64,000 nucleotides of DNA. Source: Hyphochytrium catenoides (Eukaryota; Sar; Hyphochytriomycetes; Hyphochytriales; Hyphochytriaceae). How positions within the stretch are numbered: the stretch's first letter is position 1; every line of letters begins with the position of its first letter. The translations under genes were made by a program, and so were the position numbers. The stretch lies in NCBI GenBank assembly GCA_900088475.1, contig FLMG01003947.1, positions 149,275 through 213,274 of the forward strand. Reading direction: 5' to 3'. Of this stretch, positions 45,101 to 57,658 are shown in pieces. Under the pieces are notes generated by a model, which saw only the letters and a list, made by a program, of their open reading frames with translations, ran no database searches and had not been told where the DNA came from.

Positions 45101-48100
45101 CCCTTTAGTTGAAGCGCTGACAAGCACTGTATCCTAGACGGGTTGACTCTCATGGGCTCTGTCCCGGGAAACGTAAACTCGATCTGCAAGTCATTGTCAC
45201 TCTTAGCGCCAACCGCTTCCCACGCGAATGAGGCGTATTGGTACTGCCCTAGTTGAACCTCAGACGCTTCTGGCAAGTCAGCTTGGCGGTATGTTAAGGG
45301 GTATCCAGTGCTGCAGCGGCAGGAAGTCAGCAAAGACCACATCTTACTTCAGTATTTCTGCCCGTACCGGTTTTGGATCTGGAAGGGTGGTGTACCAGTA
45401 GTATCACGGACTATGATATGGATGGTTGCGCCTTCAGGAACAACCCGCAGGGAAAGGAGAGGTCCGCGGCCCATGAGGCCGTCACACCATATGTACCTTT
45501 CCTTTTCCTTCTCAATAGAAATCTGTTCAGACCACTTGGTCTCTTCTTGGCCTATCAAGTAAGCAAGAATTGAAATTAGAAGTAGCAGCGATGGTACACA
45601 GACCATCGCATCTTACCTGAGACCCTCCGAAGCGAGAGAGCCTTCTCTCGGCCTGCCTCACCCTCAAAGTCATAGAGAATAGCATTTTTTTGCCTAGGTA
45701 TGTCATAGAGTCGGCCTTTCGATTGTCCATGCCCCTCCCTATCCAGACCCGAAGTCGCGAGAATTTGGAGGTCCAGCTCTGTCTTGTTCTCAAAAATGAA
45801 TCTCGGCTGCAATATTACGATCCTGGTCTTTGAGTATTGGGCCGGGGCTGCCTTCGTAGTGTAGCCAATGACCAAACATCCTGGACAATCAATGGCACCA
45901 GAAGCCCCCACCCTGAGAATGATAGACAGGACCGCGAAAGTTAAATTACCTCCCAACAACCAACAGATCGAATTTTTTACGTACTTTGAGATATCAACAC
46001 TGCTGGACCACGATGGATTGGTCTTCAGACTCATATCAGCTGACGCAAGCGGTTCATAGCATGAGAGCCAGATCTCTCGCGACCTGTGGCGCCATCTGTG
46101 ATTTTCCGGTAGCAGTGAGAGGCTAGCTTGCTTCTGTGGAGCCATCATGAGTGGCACGAAATCCTGATCAAAGCTTCTGCCATTCTCGCTGTCACTACTA
46201 TGAAAACCTCGTGTGCTATACTTCAGGAAAAGATTCGTCTTGTTCAAGATCCAGAATGGAGCTACGATCGTTAGTCGTGGAGGAGAGAAACTATTCCATG
46301 CGGGCTCGATGAACAGGTGTACGCCAGAGCCAAGCTTCAGTTTCGTTCTACTAAGGTCGAAGCTTCCCCGCTTGTTGGCTAGTGGTACCCATACGGTCCG
46401 GGACCACTCTGTAGCGACTATATCGTGCGTCGCCTCGGCAGCAACGTCGTGCTCTTTCAATAGACGTATGCGGAGAAAGGCATCTCTCTGCATATCTAAA
46501 CCCGATACCTCTGCTTGAAATCCAGAAGAAATTACCCCAGCTCTCCCCTCCCCGTTCTCAGTCCGAAATAGCTCTTCAAGCATGTGCTTCTTACGGCCGT
46601 GAGACTTTCCTTTGTCTTTTTGAGGAGACGGCGCCAACATCTTCAAGTCCTCATTAGAGTCCCATAGAATTGGATATTCCTCTGCCTCAAGTCCTTCGTT
46701 GGTAGCAGCCAAGTACAGTGTGGGCTCTGATGATCCGGGAGGGGGTTCATCGTTAAGTTGCACCACCCTATACTCGAGAGCTACTGGTAGATCATTTTCC
46801 AACACCAGCTGCGGTAGTAACGAAAGCTCGTAGTAATATACATCTCCGGAGCCAAGGCACTGACGGCGAGTCATAGTCAAAGCGTGGCCTCCCAATTTAT
46901 GTCGGAGAGCAAACGTGATAGCACCATCCGGCGTGGCGTTCTTCTTGACTTTTCCCAGGAATGCATCAGCTTCTTCCTCCGTCCTCGTTTCAAGCTTCAC
47001 AGGTAGACTCCAATGCTGCTCTCCTAGCCGCCTCACCGAGACGTAACCATGATCTACGAGGAAAAGTGGCACTACTGCTTCATCATTGTTACCCAGAAGC
47101 TTAGGACCTCCTTCCAATGGTACTTGTCCTTCGTTATACCAAAGTAATTCCAACTTGGAAGTGCTCTTGCTCCTCACTATTAAGGAGGAAAGAACCTGTA
47201 TCTTCAGGCTCTCATCTGGTGCTGCATGGGCTCTGACGGTAACGATCCTGACCAGGCCGTTTTCACCACAGTTTTGTACTTTGAATGCCTGTACACGAAG
47301 TTTGGTTATGTCAATGCCCCGCACAGGCTCGTGTCCATCAAACACGAGATCCATGGACGGCCTGTTATCCGAGCCAAAGACCATCATGAGATCCTCCAAA
47401 GTAAGCTCAGTCGCTTCTACAAGTTGAGCAGCGGATAGACACTCAAAGAGTTCCACTTCGAGATCCGCTCTGGACTTTTTAGTTCCTCTTTCTCGATCCT
47501 GCCTCCTCGCGAGTTTAAGCAAGAGCTGCCGCACTTGATAAGCCTGCAAAAAACCTCTCCCTTCATGATCTGCCTTGCGGTACGCACGTGACAGAACATG
47601 TCCATCAAATGTCCGCCTGTCGGTTGATTCTATGACAAATTGCTTTCCTTCTAGATGGGACAACTGGACCTCCAGAGCGGAAGAGGTTGCACGTCCTTCT
47701 CTTTCGCATAGCTTGGCGCCTCTAACCGTTAGCTTCATTGCGGTTCCACACCTGTTCTCGATTGTGAGCAGGTCGTCTTTTGTCACGTTGCCAACCATCT
47801 CCTTCAATTCCGCTTTCCTTGAAAGGAAGACCTTCTTCAACATCCTCAAATTGTCCAGGAAGGCCTCAGAACAGTTGAGGGCTAAGTACTGTTTAGATCG
47901 CACTAGCAGCTGCAAACAAGTGCCAGGCTCCTTCCAGACTCCCACACGGACTGCATAGAAAAAAGGTCAGCTTTGAAGTTGCCGATGATGGTGTGCGTGC
48001 ATTTCACGATTACCTTCATATGGCTCCAGAAAGGGCTCCATTGCCGTTACTGCGGAATTATAGTAGCCACCTGATAACCTAAACGCACAGCTTGACACTA

Positions 48101-51100
48101 GAGAATCGTCTGGTGCGAAGGGCTTGCGTTCCTTGGCATTAGACTGCTTCCCCTCCCACTGCGTTAGCACCGCAGCTAGGTCTAAAACATTCAGTTCTAC
48201 CCGAAGACGGGGCTGCCCACCTCGCCAAACGGCATGATCAAAAGACAAAATAAGGTCTCCAAGATTCGTGGACAGACTTGTGCGGACTTTCATTGGCTGG
48301 ACAAGTCTACGTTCTCTTGTTGTGGTCTTCGGCGGCCTCGGGGCCGGCTCCTGGCCAAGACCTTCGACTAACGATTTCGGTCCCGGTATACCGTCGACCT
48401 TGGAGTCCCTTGCAATTTGCCACGGAACTTTCTCCCTCTTGAGCGTTAGCCGAGGATATATAAGAGAATTCCAAGTTGTCTGGGCGAAGTCATAAGAGCG
48501 GAAGAGGCGAAGGAGCTTTTGTTGTACTATAAAGGGGTCCTGGCCATTCAAAGTCGTCGGCGAAGTACCACACTCTGTTAGGTACATCTCCCAAAAGCTT
48601 CCAAGCATTGAGGGAGCCTCGTCAGGTGAGTCCCCGGGCTCCTCTTCTGGCTGCGTTGTGATACCGTCGTGATAGCTAGGACTCACCGGCTGCCTTGTAG
48701 AGCCATCATACTTAGCTGTCAACTCTTTCGCGATAGCTGAGAAGGAGTCAGTTGGGCCTGGGTTCCAATCTCTCTCAGAAATGAGGGATTGATAGGTGAA
48801 CATCGAGGGATCCCGAGGGACGCCAAATCCTCGTAGTGAAGCCGATGGAGGTAGCAAAGATGCAGCCTCCGTAAGTCTCATCGCCAGATCGCTATTATAC
48901 ACTTCGTCTTGATATTCGTCAGCCCTAAGGGTCAATGACCCGTAGTGGTGGAAGTACTTTGGATCGCGATTGGGATCCAGACTCCGAAGAACCTCATCGC
49001 AGGTTAGGTTTGTATCTTTCATATCAACAATAGACGCCAATTTATCAACCATCACTGCAACCTCTGAGCGAGTCATGGACCGATGTGAGAGGAACATGAG
49101 GAGGTCCGTTAGCTCTGCAAGACTTAGAAGGCCATCCTGATCCTTATCGGCAGCAAGGACGAGTTCCTGCAATCGCTCCAAGGGGTACGGGAGATCAACT
49201 TCCTTCCCGTTCGCCGCTGTCGGACGACTCGGTATAGCCTTCATGGCTGACTTTAGCTCCTTCACAGTCGCCATTGTGGTACCCGCCTCTTCCTTTCCAA
49301 ACCTAACGGAGCAACTCTTGGCTCTAACAACAATCGTACGCTCTGCATGGCGCCCGGAAGCAGCTTGGCCATCCGTACGGCAAACGAGTTCGACATCCGG
49401 TCCAGGTCCGGCCATTTCCAGAAGACCTTTGCCGGCGGCCCTTTGCACTTGAATAGCTTCATCGCTCAGAATAAGTCCGCAAGACGCTATCTTGATTCTG
49501 TCGCACTGCAACTTGATTTCTTCATGTTCCAAAGAGCTCTCAATGTCAAGGTAGAGATCAGCTGACCAAGCCAATGCGGGGCCCGAATAGTCACTGCGTT
49601 AATAGGAACAGAGGGAGTCAGTATAAGAACAGGAACCTCCGAAAGATTGGTGACTGACATACCTATACTCGGCTAGAGCAACTGCCTCTCCAGCCTCAAC
49701 ACAAAAATCAACCTTTATGGCCCTGATGCTTTGACGTTTCTTCAGAAAACTAGACATGATCACGGGGTTGTAGGTTGGGGCATTGCGCAAGTAGACGAGA
49801 TGATCCTCTTTTTTTAGGAGATAAGCTGGTGGCTTTCGAAAATGAACACACTTAGTGGGCTTAGCCATATGATCCCAATACAGTTGCATCACCGTGGTCC
49901 AAGGTTCAAGGTTGCCGACCAAGATAAAGTCTTTCAGCTCAATAGACGCCTCAAGTGTATTGTCCCTCAATTTTCGACCTTCCGTAGTGAACATATACTC
50001 GCACCTGGGGCTTCGATCTAGCAACAAACCCGAGCGGCTACACAGAGATATGTGAGTCGTAAAGTTCCTTTCCAACTCTAGGGACTTGGAACTCACCTAT
50101 CTCTTACTGAGATCCTTTTGAGCCTGATCTGGCCAGTGGCGCGATGCGTCTCTCGCTCGTTCACTTGGGAGCCAAATGTTATGGCCGCTTTAACTTCCAT
50201 GATAGACAACGTGATTAACGGTTCTGCAGGCTGGTCCATGACTCTTAGAGAGAGTCTTTTTAGCTCAAAACCGCCATCAAAGCACTGGAACAATACCATG
50301 CCATGATCGCTGTCATCTTTCGAAGGGAAATAACTCCTGTTTTGGAGCGTAATGAGCTTTCAGGGAGTCATCGAGCAAACATGAAAGACAGAGCTCACCC
50401 CATTTCGCGATGGATAAGTGAATGCAGATCCGCTATAAGCGCCAACTTCTCGTCGACACCTGGAATCTTCTTCCCACCAGATGGAATCTGATAGTCACTG
50501 ATTGTAGTTCTCATCCAAAGTATATCGTCCACATCCATGCGGGCTTCGAGAACTCTAAGTTGCTTCTTCTGCTCTTTATTTGTCTGGTCTCCTGTATAAC
50601 AGAAGCTAGGTAGCGGGGTTCAGCATAGTACCAAGCCTTCAAGGCGCACCCGCCCTTACCACTTGGCATAGTTATGAATATCGCTCTCCGTCAACACTGT
50701 GAGAGACAGTTCATCCACCGCTCGAGCACTGGCTTGCCAGCACTGGTAGATTTGATAATGGTCCCAGAGCGCCCATAGGGAACGAACAATCAACGGGGTA
50801 ATAGTTACAGATATCCCCTCAATGACCAATCGTGCCACTACTACTTTCTCCGAAGACGCTGCAAGATGTTGGGGCTCAATCAGACCCCCATACAGAGGCG
50901 GTGTCTTGATAGATGCTTTAGCTGAGACTGGTTCAAGAAGATAGGCACCTGCGGGATGAATGCTTGATGATTCTGAGGCGCTGATGTGAATGTTCTGTAG
51001 GTCGCAATGAGGGGTCAGAAAGAAAAGTGCTGAGAGCTCGAACGGTATTGTCACTCACATCGCTTTGCATCTGGAATCGCGGATTCCTATGATGATTAGC

Positions 51101-52066
51101 AGTACGTTTAGGGTCGACGTATATCGCGAAGTTAATGACTTTCAGATCACGCATTACTGCCTGAGATGTTGCACAAACCCTAGCTTAGTCAGGCTCGTCC
51201 AATAGAGAGCACACGGGGGTTACCTGGTTTGGCGCAGCAAGTGGCGGAGACGGGGCCAACATAAAATGCTCCAGACCGACCACCACAGATGCCATCTGTG
51301 CTCCAAAGATCCTGAGATTTACGCAGGATACTTCAACAATGAAGTTGTGCATCAGTGTATTGAGGCGTTTCTTCCACCATGGTAATGAATCGGTCTGCAT
51401 GCTTTCCGCATTCTCTTTCTGGGGGCTGTGCGGATCAGTGCGCTCCTCCATATTTTGCTAGAACTTTTAGTCAGTCCGCGGTCTTTAACGAAAAGAGGGC
51501 AGTAAGTTGGGCTACCGGCAAACGCCAAGACTTACCAACTTCTCCATCTTTCGAGCTATTACTTGCCAGAGTTGATGGGCTCTGGCAATCCTCTTCGACT
51601 GCACCTTATGCACATCATTGCGAAACCTATCACAGTTCTACCAATGATAGAATGTTGTAAGCAAGCAGTACTCAAGTGGCAAATGTGGACTCTCACCTCG
51701 GGCAGGTCTGGGTTCCAGTAGTGTGGGTCCTGTGAGACGAGGCCAATTTCAAGCCCAAGGAGCTTAAGGACGGTACTTCCTCCCCACAAGACAGAGTATG
51801 GTATGTGGATAGACAGATGGTCAATGCGCATTGAGACTACTGAATAAGGCATGGGCATCAGTCGCGTCAGCCTGCCAAGGAGGATGTCTTCGAGGTACAG
51901 GTTTCTGATCACTACAGAAACAGCCTTCCAGCTCGATCGGACCTTAACGAACCCTTTAACATACCCTTCTGGACCAAAGCTGAAACACAAGATAAATAAG
52001 TTTCGTATTGAAAAGCGTGTGACCAGAGTATTAGAACTTTACTTACCTGACTAGCGCAGAGAGCAT
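42176..52066 (-). CDS. VPS13-like bridge lipid-transfer protein, 23 exons
   Basis: Exons in gene order: 52047-52066, 51697-51979, 51536-51637, 51224-51457, 51059-51160, 50660-50994, 50399-50605, 50097-50309, 49663-50037, 48014-49593, 45985-47950, 45617-45912, 45368-45551, 45102-45310, 44931-45039, 44512-44893, 44287-44479, 44057-44212, 43771-43997, 43453-43692, 43172-43387, 42787-43107 and 42176-42724. Phases agree at every junction and total 2,832 codons. The N-terminus (MLSALVS, NLYLEDILLG, IDHLSIHIPYSVLWGGS) is a chorein start. The middle has an EF-hand loop DKDQDGLLSLAE near residue 770. The VAB/SHR-binding region includes IVAPFWILNKTNLFLKYS and ILQPRFIFENKTELDLQI. The C-terminal part has LGLLGDPIGLYRDV and Gly-rich repeats, followed by a C2-like segment. 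Such proteins bridge organelles and move phospholipids. Introns 44480-44511 and 44894-44930 are very short and least certain. Confidence 0.88.
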
Positions 52067-54391
52067 CAGTGCAAATAAGATTAGAAGACCATGCATCACA
52101 AGCAGCAGAGCGATGGTAATCGCATCGAGGAAAGAATAAAGACCGCCACGCGCCAGCCGAAGCACACAAGTATTAAGAGTCATCGCTCACGGTTTTCTCT
52201 CTCTTCTACGAACTCCTGTGTAATTACAGCTCTTTTCTTAGCGTCAAGTCCTTCGAGGTATTCACAGTACAGTGGAAACAACTCCGAAGATCTCAGACTG
52301 AAGACCAGATCCCAACTTCCGCCCAGAAACTTTCTATCGGCCAGTCCTCCTTCAGCAAACAAGATCCCCCCGGCGGAATTGGAGGAGGAAGTGAAAGACA
52401 CAGAAACCTGGAACAGAGAAAACCATATCTTGACGCGGAACGGACCCTCGCGGGGGTCTCATCCGTCTTCCATTGCTCTTTAACTGACCACATGCGAAAC
52501 GGTGCAAGCAGAGAAGGATCCACCTTGCACCGCGTATTGCGTGTGTTTGTAGAAAAATCCTGTTGTACTCGCACTTGCGCTAAATAGGGGACTTGCTGTA
52601 CTTGTACGACCGTTACAGCTGCAAGTTATCAAGGGGAAGGGGCCAAGGGGAGATGGTAGATATTATGACCCCTGCCTTACCCTAACCCTGACCCTGTTTC
52701 AGCCCTACGAGGCTATAGTTCTACTTCTAACGTCGGCTTCATTTCTCAAAATGAAGGTGACAAATCAACAAGGACTTTAAGAAAGACAAGGCGCTGCATG
52801 ATACTACTGCAATGACTGCGGTAATAAGGTCGCCGAGCCTCCCTGCATATGAACACCACCACACGATCGTATCCCTTCAAGCTTCTTCTTTCATAGCGGT
52901 CACTCGTCGCCAAAACACCCCCCACCGATACCAGATAAGGGTACGACACGCAGACCAGTATCCTCTGTGCTGAAGGTTGTTATTTAGAAAAATCACCAAT
53001 CGCAGGTCATCTACGATATCGGATGTCTTTGGGAAGTGGTAAGACGCTACAATGGCTTCTTCCAGCTGCGGCAGCAGGTTATTGAAGCCCTCCGCCAGAA
53101 ACATGTCTGCATCGGATGTTGTAAGGCCGCTCTCCAGCGTATTGACACTTGCAAATTCCCGAGGAAAAGGCTCTTCACCTCGAGGTGGTATATGATACTT
53201 GAGGAGAACGCGAAGTTGCCCTTAAGCAAATTTTCTCTATAAAGGGCCTCAAAGGTGGTGAAAACCCGGGCGCTGGAGCTCAAGACTTTCATTTCTGAGG
53301 TTCTGGAGGTTACAAATTGTGCATCATTCAGAACTTGTTCGCACACATCCGTCAAGGAGGTGCTTCGCGTTATAGACCACTTCTTCCTGGTCGAGAAGGT
53401 AACGAGATTGTAAGGACAACTGTAACTGTATTGGTTACGCTCTCAACTTCCCTTTATCTTTACAGGAGTAGTAGTGCACAGGTGACGGCTCACATAGGAA
53501 GACACGAAGAAACCACACTAGTAAGGCAAGTAGCGGAGGATACTCTCTGCAAGATTGACTACTTGCTTCAGCCTAGACCAGAAATAAACAAATAAATGAT
53601 AGGGAACTTTCTCAATGGAACTTATTCTTACTGAGGCTGGCAACCACATAGCGTTAGTATGACAGTCCGTTGAGAAAAGACGGCCCGGGGACCTAACTAT
53701 CGAAGACTATCAGCCTGGATTGACGTCCACGTAGTTTGACGTAACCGTCCGAGAGCCGCTGCAACACACCTACCTGAACAATGCAGCACCTCAGGCAGGT
53801 TACGCGGCTCTGATTGGTCATGCTGTTAAGTTCGCTCCTTACGCGGAAAGCTCTGCAGAGAGCAGGATACGAATCTGTCCCACTTGTATGAAAACGTTTG
53901 GTGGTGCGACTGACGAGGTTCAAGGCACACAACGTCATTGTATCCGGCAATTCACGATAGATATGGAGGGGGAAGTTCTTTGTCTTCCCTTTTCAATTCT
54001 ATCTATGGAAGGATTTCCGTCCACACCCGACGCTGTAATCCGGAAATGGTCTCCGCTCGCCTTTCTCTCCCGCGAGCTCTCCAGGAAATACTCCTGCAAC
54101 AGGTTCCTGGAGCAGTTCTTGGCGGGCTTTTTATTTTTTAAGTAGAGTACGAAGTAGGTTTCTAGTAGTAGTAGGAGGCTTCTAGGGATAGCTATAGGTT
54201 ACTTTTCATCTTCCCTATCGTGGGTTCTATATACTTATTATGTCAGTCAATATTAACACGGAGTAGTCCATTTGGGAGCTTATAGCGAAGGCGCGCTAAC
54301 TGCTACTCTATTTATGGAGCAATCGGAGATACCACGTCATAGATTAGAATCTTTTATTTAGATCAGAGTTTCAATGGTTACTGGTCTAACT
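52067..54391. other. Region with an unresolved minus-strand gene
   Basis: Minus-strand frames at 53047-53355 (ATG start, includes FTTFEALYRENLLKGNFAF) and 52877-53104 (MFLAEGFNNLLPQLEEAIV) look coding. They are adjacent but in different frames, so an intron or frameshift probably joins them; I could not fix the junction. A plus-strand frame at 53888-54145 is a weaker candidate. A short CCCTAACCC-like patch lies at about 52678-52700. Confidence 0.4.
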
Positions 54392-55186
54392 CTACAAATT
54401 ACCCTGAACAACACCAGGTTCAAAAGTTCCCCTCTCCCAACCACGCTCAAACATAGGAGCCCGCTGGGATGACTTCATCCTTGGCATCATGTCATGGCTA
54501 CCGTTAGAGTAACGATGTGGCTTGGATTCCACCATCAAAAAGGCAGCCAATCGGACCAAGGCAGGTAGGCATGAAATCATCCAGAAGTATCCGCCGATCC
54601 TGAGCAGCGTCTCGGATCCCAAGTACCATCCGACCGTTGCACAGATACATCCAAGTGCCAGTAGGAGCACCGTAGCTGCAGTTACGAAGTCACGTGCGAA
54701 CGCAAAGACAGCTAAGATAATGGTCAAAACTGCCATTGTTACAGTCCAGGTCGCAATGACCATGCTCTCCTCATAACGGCCTAACACCGGAAGAAGTGCG
54801 GCAGCATTGAAAGCCCAAAGCAGGCTGAGACTTAGTAGATAGCTTCCCCATGAGGTATGAAGAACTGTGGCAAATGTGTCTCGGGCAGAATACGCCCACA
54901 TTCCCGCTAGATTTTGAGCAAATCCCCCATATATCATCACGAAGGGCCATAAGTATGTCGTAGTGTCATCATCCCCCCACCAAGACGCTAGCCATGAGCC
55001 AACAACAAAAGTCCCGGCAGCGTAGCTTCCAAATCCTAGCGCCGACGGTGCGGCAATGGGCTGAAGGAAAATGGTGGTTGCTGGGGGCGGCTGGCGGTCT
55101 TTGAAGTCATCCAGTTCCAGAAGGTAAGTGTCATCTTGGACTGCAGCGTCATTGGCACAATTTGCTTCAGGTTGTCGGGAGGCCAT
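54392..55186 (-). CDS. GPR1/FUN34/YaaH-family transporter
   Basis: Family members are six-span membrane proteins that carry acetate, succinate or ammonium. The single exon gives 264 residues from the ATG at 55186. An in-frame ATG at 55234 would add 16 residues. After a polar N-terminus comes the family signature region APSALGFGSYAAGTFVVGSW, then FVMIYGGFAQNLAGMWAYS and the following WGSYLLSLSLLWAF, matching the GGxxQxxAGMW block. Later spans include VIATWTVTMAVLTIILAVFA, AATVLLLALGCICATVGWYL and a last span near residue 220. The tail is polar with Met/Arg clusters. Confidence 0.9.
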   Translation of the reverse strand: MASRQPEANCANDAAVQDDTYLLELDDFKDRQPPPATTIFLQPIAAPSALGFGSYAAGTFVVGSWLASWWGDDDTTTYLWPFVMIYGGFAQNLAGMWAYSARDTFATVLHTSWGSYLLSLSLLWAFNAAALLPVLGRYEESMVIATWTVTMAVLTIILAVFAFARDFVTAATVLLLALGCICATVGWYLGSETLLRIGGYFWMISCLPALVRLAAFLMVESKPHRYSNGSHDMMPRMKSSQRAPMFERGWERGTFEPGVVQGNL

Positions 55187-55234
55187 GATGGCTGTAAAAA
55201 GGAAGCAAGTTTTGCTCAGGTTGATAGGTAGCAC

Positions 55235-56779
55235 GGCACTGGTTGATTATGATGGAAAATGGAGAGTGAATAGGTCGTAGACCAGGACTGCGACTGGGAG
55301 GAGACTTCATATACATACACAGAGTGGTGGGTTAGGTTCAACGAAGAGACTGAACCCTGATTTCTACATGAGGGATGTTCTAAGAGACAGAAATCTTCCC
55401 ATTATAAAAGATATCTGTCTTCTACTCAACGACAAGGGGTAGACAGGGGCCAGGGGGACTTCTTTGTCGCTTCAGACTTGCGTGAATGATCTTATGAAAG
55501 CTGACAATACACAGCTGGGTTGGTTTACCTCTTCCTCCCTGGCTTATTATGCATACCTTTCCTCACGGGCTTATTATCCAAACAATCCCGGCGACTTGTT
55601 CGCTGATGTACAGCATAGATCCGTCCGACTGAACACATTTAGGATCGTTTCGCAGCTCGTGATAGTTCCTACTACCCAGCCGACAGCGAGTAGTTCTATC
55701 AAGTTGTCCGTACCCACTGTTCTCCATGAAGAACCACCGAACCGAACCGAAGACGGGTACGCATCTCTCTCTTTTATTATCGCATATGGAAAGTTGGACC
55801 CCCAGAGCCGAGCCACCAACAACACCAACGAAGTGGGTAAGTTTAATAAGGTGGATGGGTCGATGATCCTGCACTAAAACAGTGACGTAGTGGAGAGCGA
55901 ATAATAGCTCGGAGAATAGCCATTCGATGGGTGGGCGTGATGGTCCCTGTCACCCGCCAGCCCAAGCGTGCGACAACTTGTTCGCTCTACATCTTATGGG
56001 TCAGTCCAATCTACCAACTGAACTCATTTAGGATCTTTGGGTAACCTGTTGTAAGGGCTAGAGTCCAAACTGTGGGACTCACTATTCTTCGCGAAGAACC
56101 ATTCGTGGACCGGTCCACGTTCGGTTATATAGTAGGGACGAGTAGGGTGGGGCGGGGAACGCTTTCAACAACTATGGCATACAATTCTTCTCCGGCACTG
56201 GCAGCCGGCCTGTTATGTGCGATCCGCAACAAAATTCTCTGTTAGCTGTAGAATCCGGTAGCCAGGTCGAGTAAAGAAGTCCAATCTGTACTGAACACTT
56301 TCACTGTCCTGCAGCCAGAATCCAGTGGTTCAAACTCCACCAACCTCGTGCTGTTCTTCTTCGGGAAGAATTTGAACAAACAAGAGCATTCTTCTCATCC
56401 AAAAGCTCCCAGCCATCATTATTGTCCATCTGAAAGCGAGCACTGTCCCCTGCGCGCTGGTGTTCGCCTGTCCTCTATGGTCTTCGCTGTTCTTCTACTT
56501 CTGTTCTTCGCCGACTAGTTTCGCTGCAGCCCCATTATAACGCACCAAGCTGGAAGATCATCATCGGCGTCAACAACAATAGATAACAATAGCTTACTGT
56601 TGGTCTTACAGTAGCCAAGTACCACCAGGCCCATCAATCGTTACTATAGTTCAGTCCTCAGTGTTAAATTTTCCACTCAACAGCAACAACAAGCCAGAAC
56701 TCCCACTCAGGATAACAGGGGTTGACATTCATAGTCTCCAAATATTTCATCACGACAGCAGCGGTCGTCAGTTCGTCCA
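55235..56779. other. Intergenic region with diverged dispersed repeats
   Basis: No gene is seen; the 55464-55877 frame has no family features. Three loosely similar segments near 55615, 56000 and 56275 share CCAATCT/CCGACTGAAC, CATTTAGGATC and GAAGAACC elements, suggesting old repeat copies. Confidence 0.4.
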
Positions 56780-57160
56780 ATGTCCTCCAGTCAGAGTGTT
56801 CACGATGACACTTGTCGTCGCCAATGCACGGCTAATCATGGTGCCTTGCACCACACAAAGGAGCGAGATCTAGTCGTTGAAAAAGCACCGATTGTCCAAG
56901 AGAATCTCCATGAGCGTGACGTTCACGTTGTCGAACCTGTTATCAAACGCGACCAAGAAATTCAACATATCAAGCATCACCGAGTCGACAAGACGGAACA
57001 CCTTGCGCCACGGGCAATTGATCATGGCTGCAGCGGACCTCCGCCGTCCGGTTATCACCATATGCAACGGGGCGAATCAAGTTCCTCTGATGAGGAGGGG
57101 CATAGTGGTCACAAGAAGAGCATGGGAGACAAAATCAAAGAAGCTTTCAAGGGGCATTAA
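56780..57160 (+). CDS. Dehydrin-like hydrophilic stress protein
   Basis: The single exon encodes 126 residues, strongly hydrophilic and rich in His, Glu and Lys with no aromatic core. The middle (EKAPIVQENLHERDVHVVEP, IKRDQEIQHIKHHRVDK) resembles repeated amphipathic motifs of fungal and algal stress proteins. The C-terminus has an acidic Ser run (GESSSSDEEG) and then HKKSMGDKIKEAFKGH. That order and composition resemble the S-segment and Lys-rich K-segment of dehydrins. Such proteins protect membranes and enzymes in drying, salt or cold. The name is by motif resemblance; an unrelated disordered protein is possible. Confidence 0.62.
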   Translation: MSSSQSVHDDTCRRQCTANHGALHHTKERDLVVEKAPIVQENLHERDVHVVEPVIKRDQEIQHIKHHRVDKTEHLAPRAIDHGCSGPPPSGYHHMQRGESSSSDEEGHSGHKKSMGDKIKEAFKGH

Positions 57161-57658
57161 ACAGAATGCAATGAGCTGAGGCTCTTTACATAGAAATTCT
57201 GCCTACCTAGCAGAGTATTATCCTATGCTAACAGAATACTCCCTTTTGCAACAGTCTTAAGAAAAAGCATATTGTCGGATTAACTCCCTCTTTTGTAAAG
57301 TAGTGAGCTCGACGACGGCCGCCCGTCCTTGAAACATCTTCATTGGCAATAGCTGAGTAGCTGGGGCTCCCTAGTGATTGTTTCCGTGATTGAGGCCATG
57401 TGCCACGAGGCAAACTCTTAGTAGAGCGCCTCCATTTTGCCCGGTAAATGGTTAGTGTCAACTGCTATTAGAGGAGATTACAAGCGTTCTCAAGGTCCAT
57501 GGTTCTTCAGATCGCTCGGTGATGCCTGTCTGATGTGGGTGGTATCAAGGGCCAATGATGCTTGCATCTGGACGTGGCCTCGATCAGTTCTTTGAAGGAG
57601 AACCTGCTACTTGACCTCAAACAATAAGAAAACAAGAAAAAAGAACAAAGGGGGCACA
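57161..57658. other. Convergent intergenic region
   Basis: This lies between the dehydrin-like gene and the end of the membrane-protein gene. Nothing is seen. Confidence 0.5.

Noticed and set aside
52671-52705. TTACCCTAACCCTGACCCTG, which resembles telomeric repeat
   Set aside because: Only two to three imperfect units, and the sequence on both sides is ordinary unique DNA with genes beyond; most likely chance or a tiny interstitial patch.
56877-57179. 100-codon frame overlapping the dehydrin-like gene
   Set aside because: It is a frame-shifted shadow of 56780-57160 and lacks any composition typical of the proteins here.
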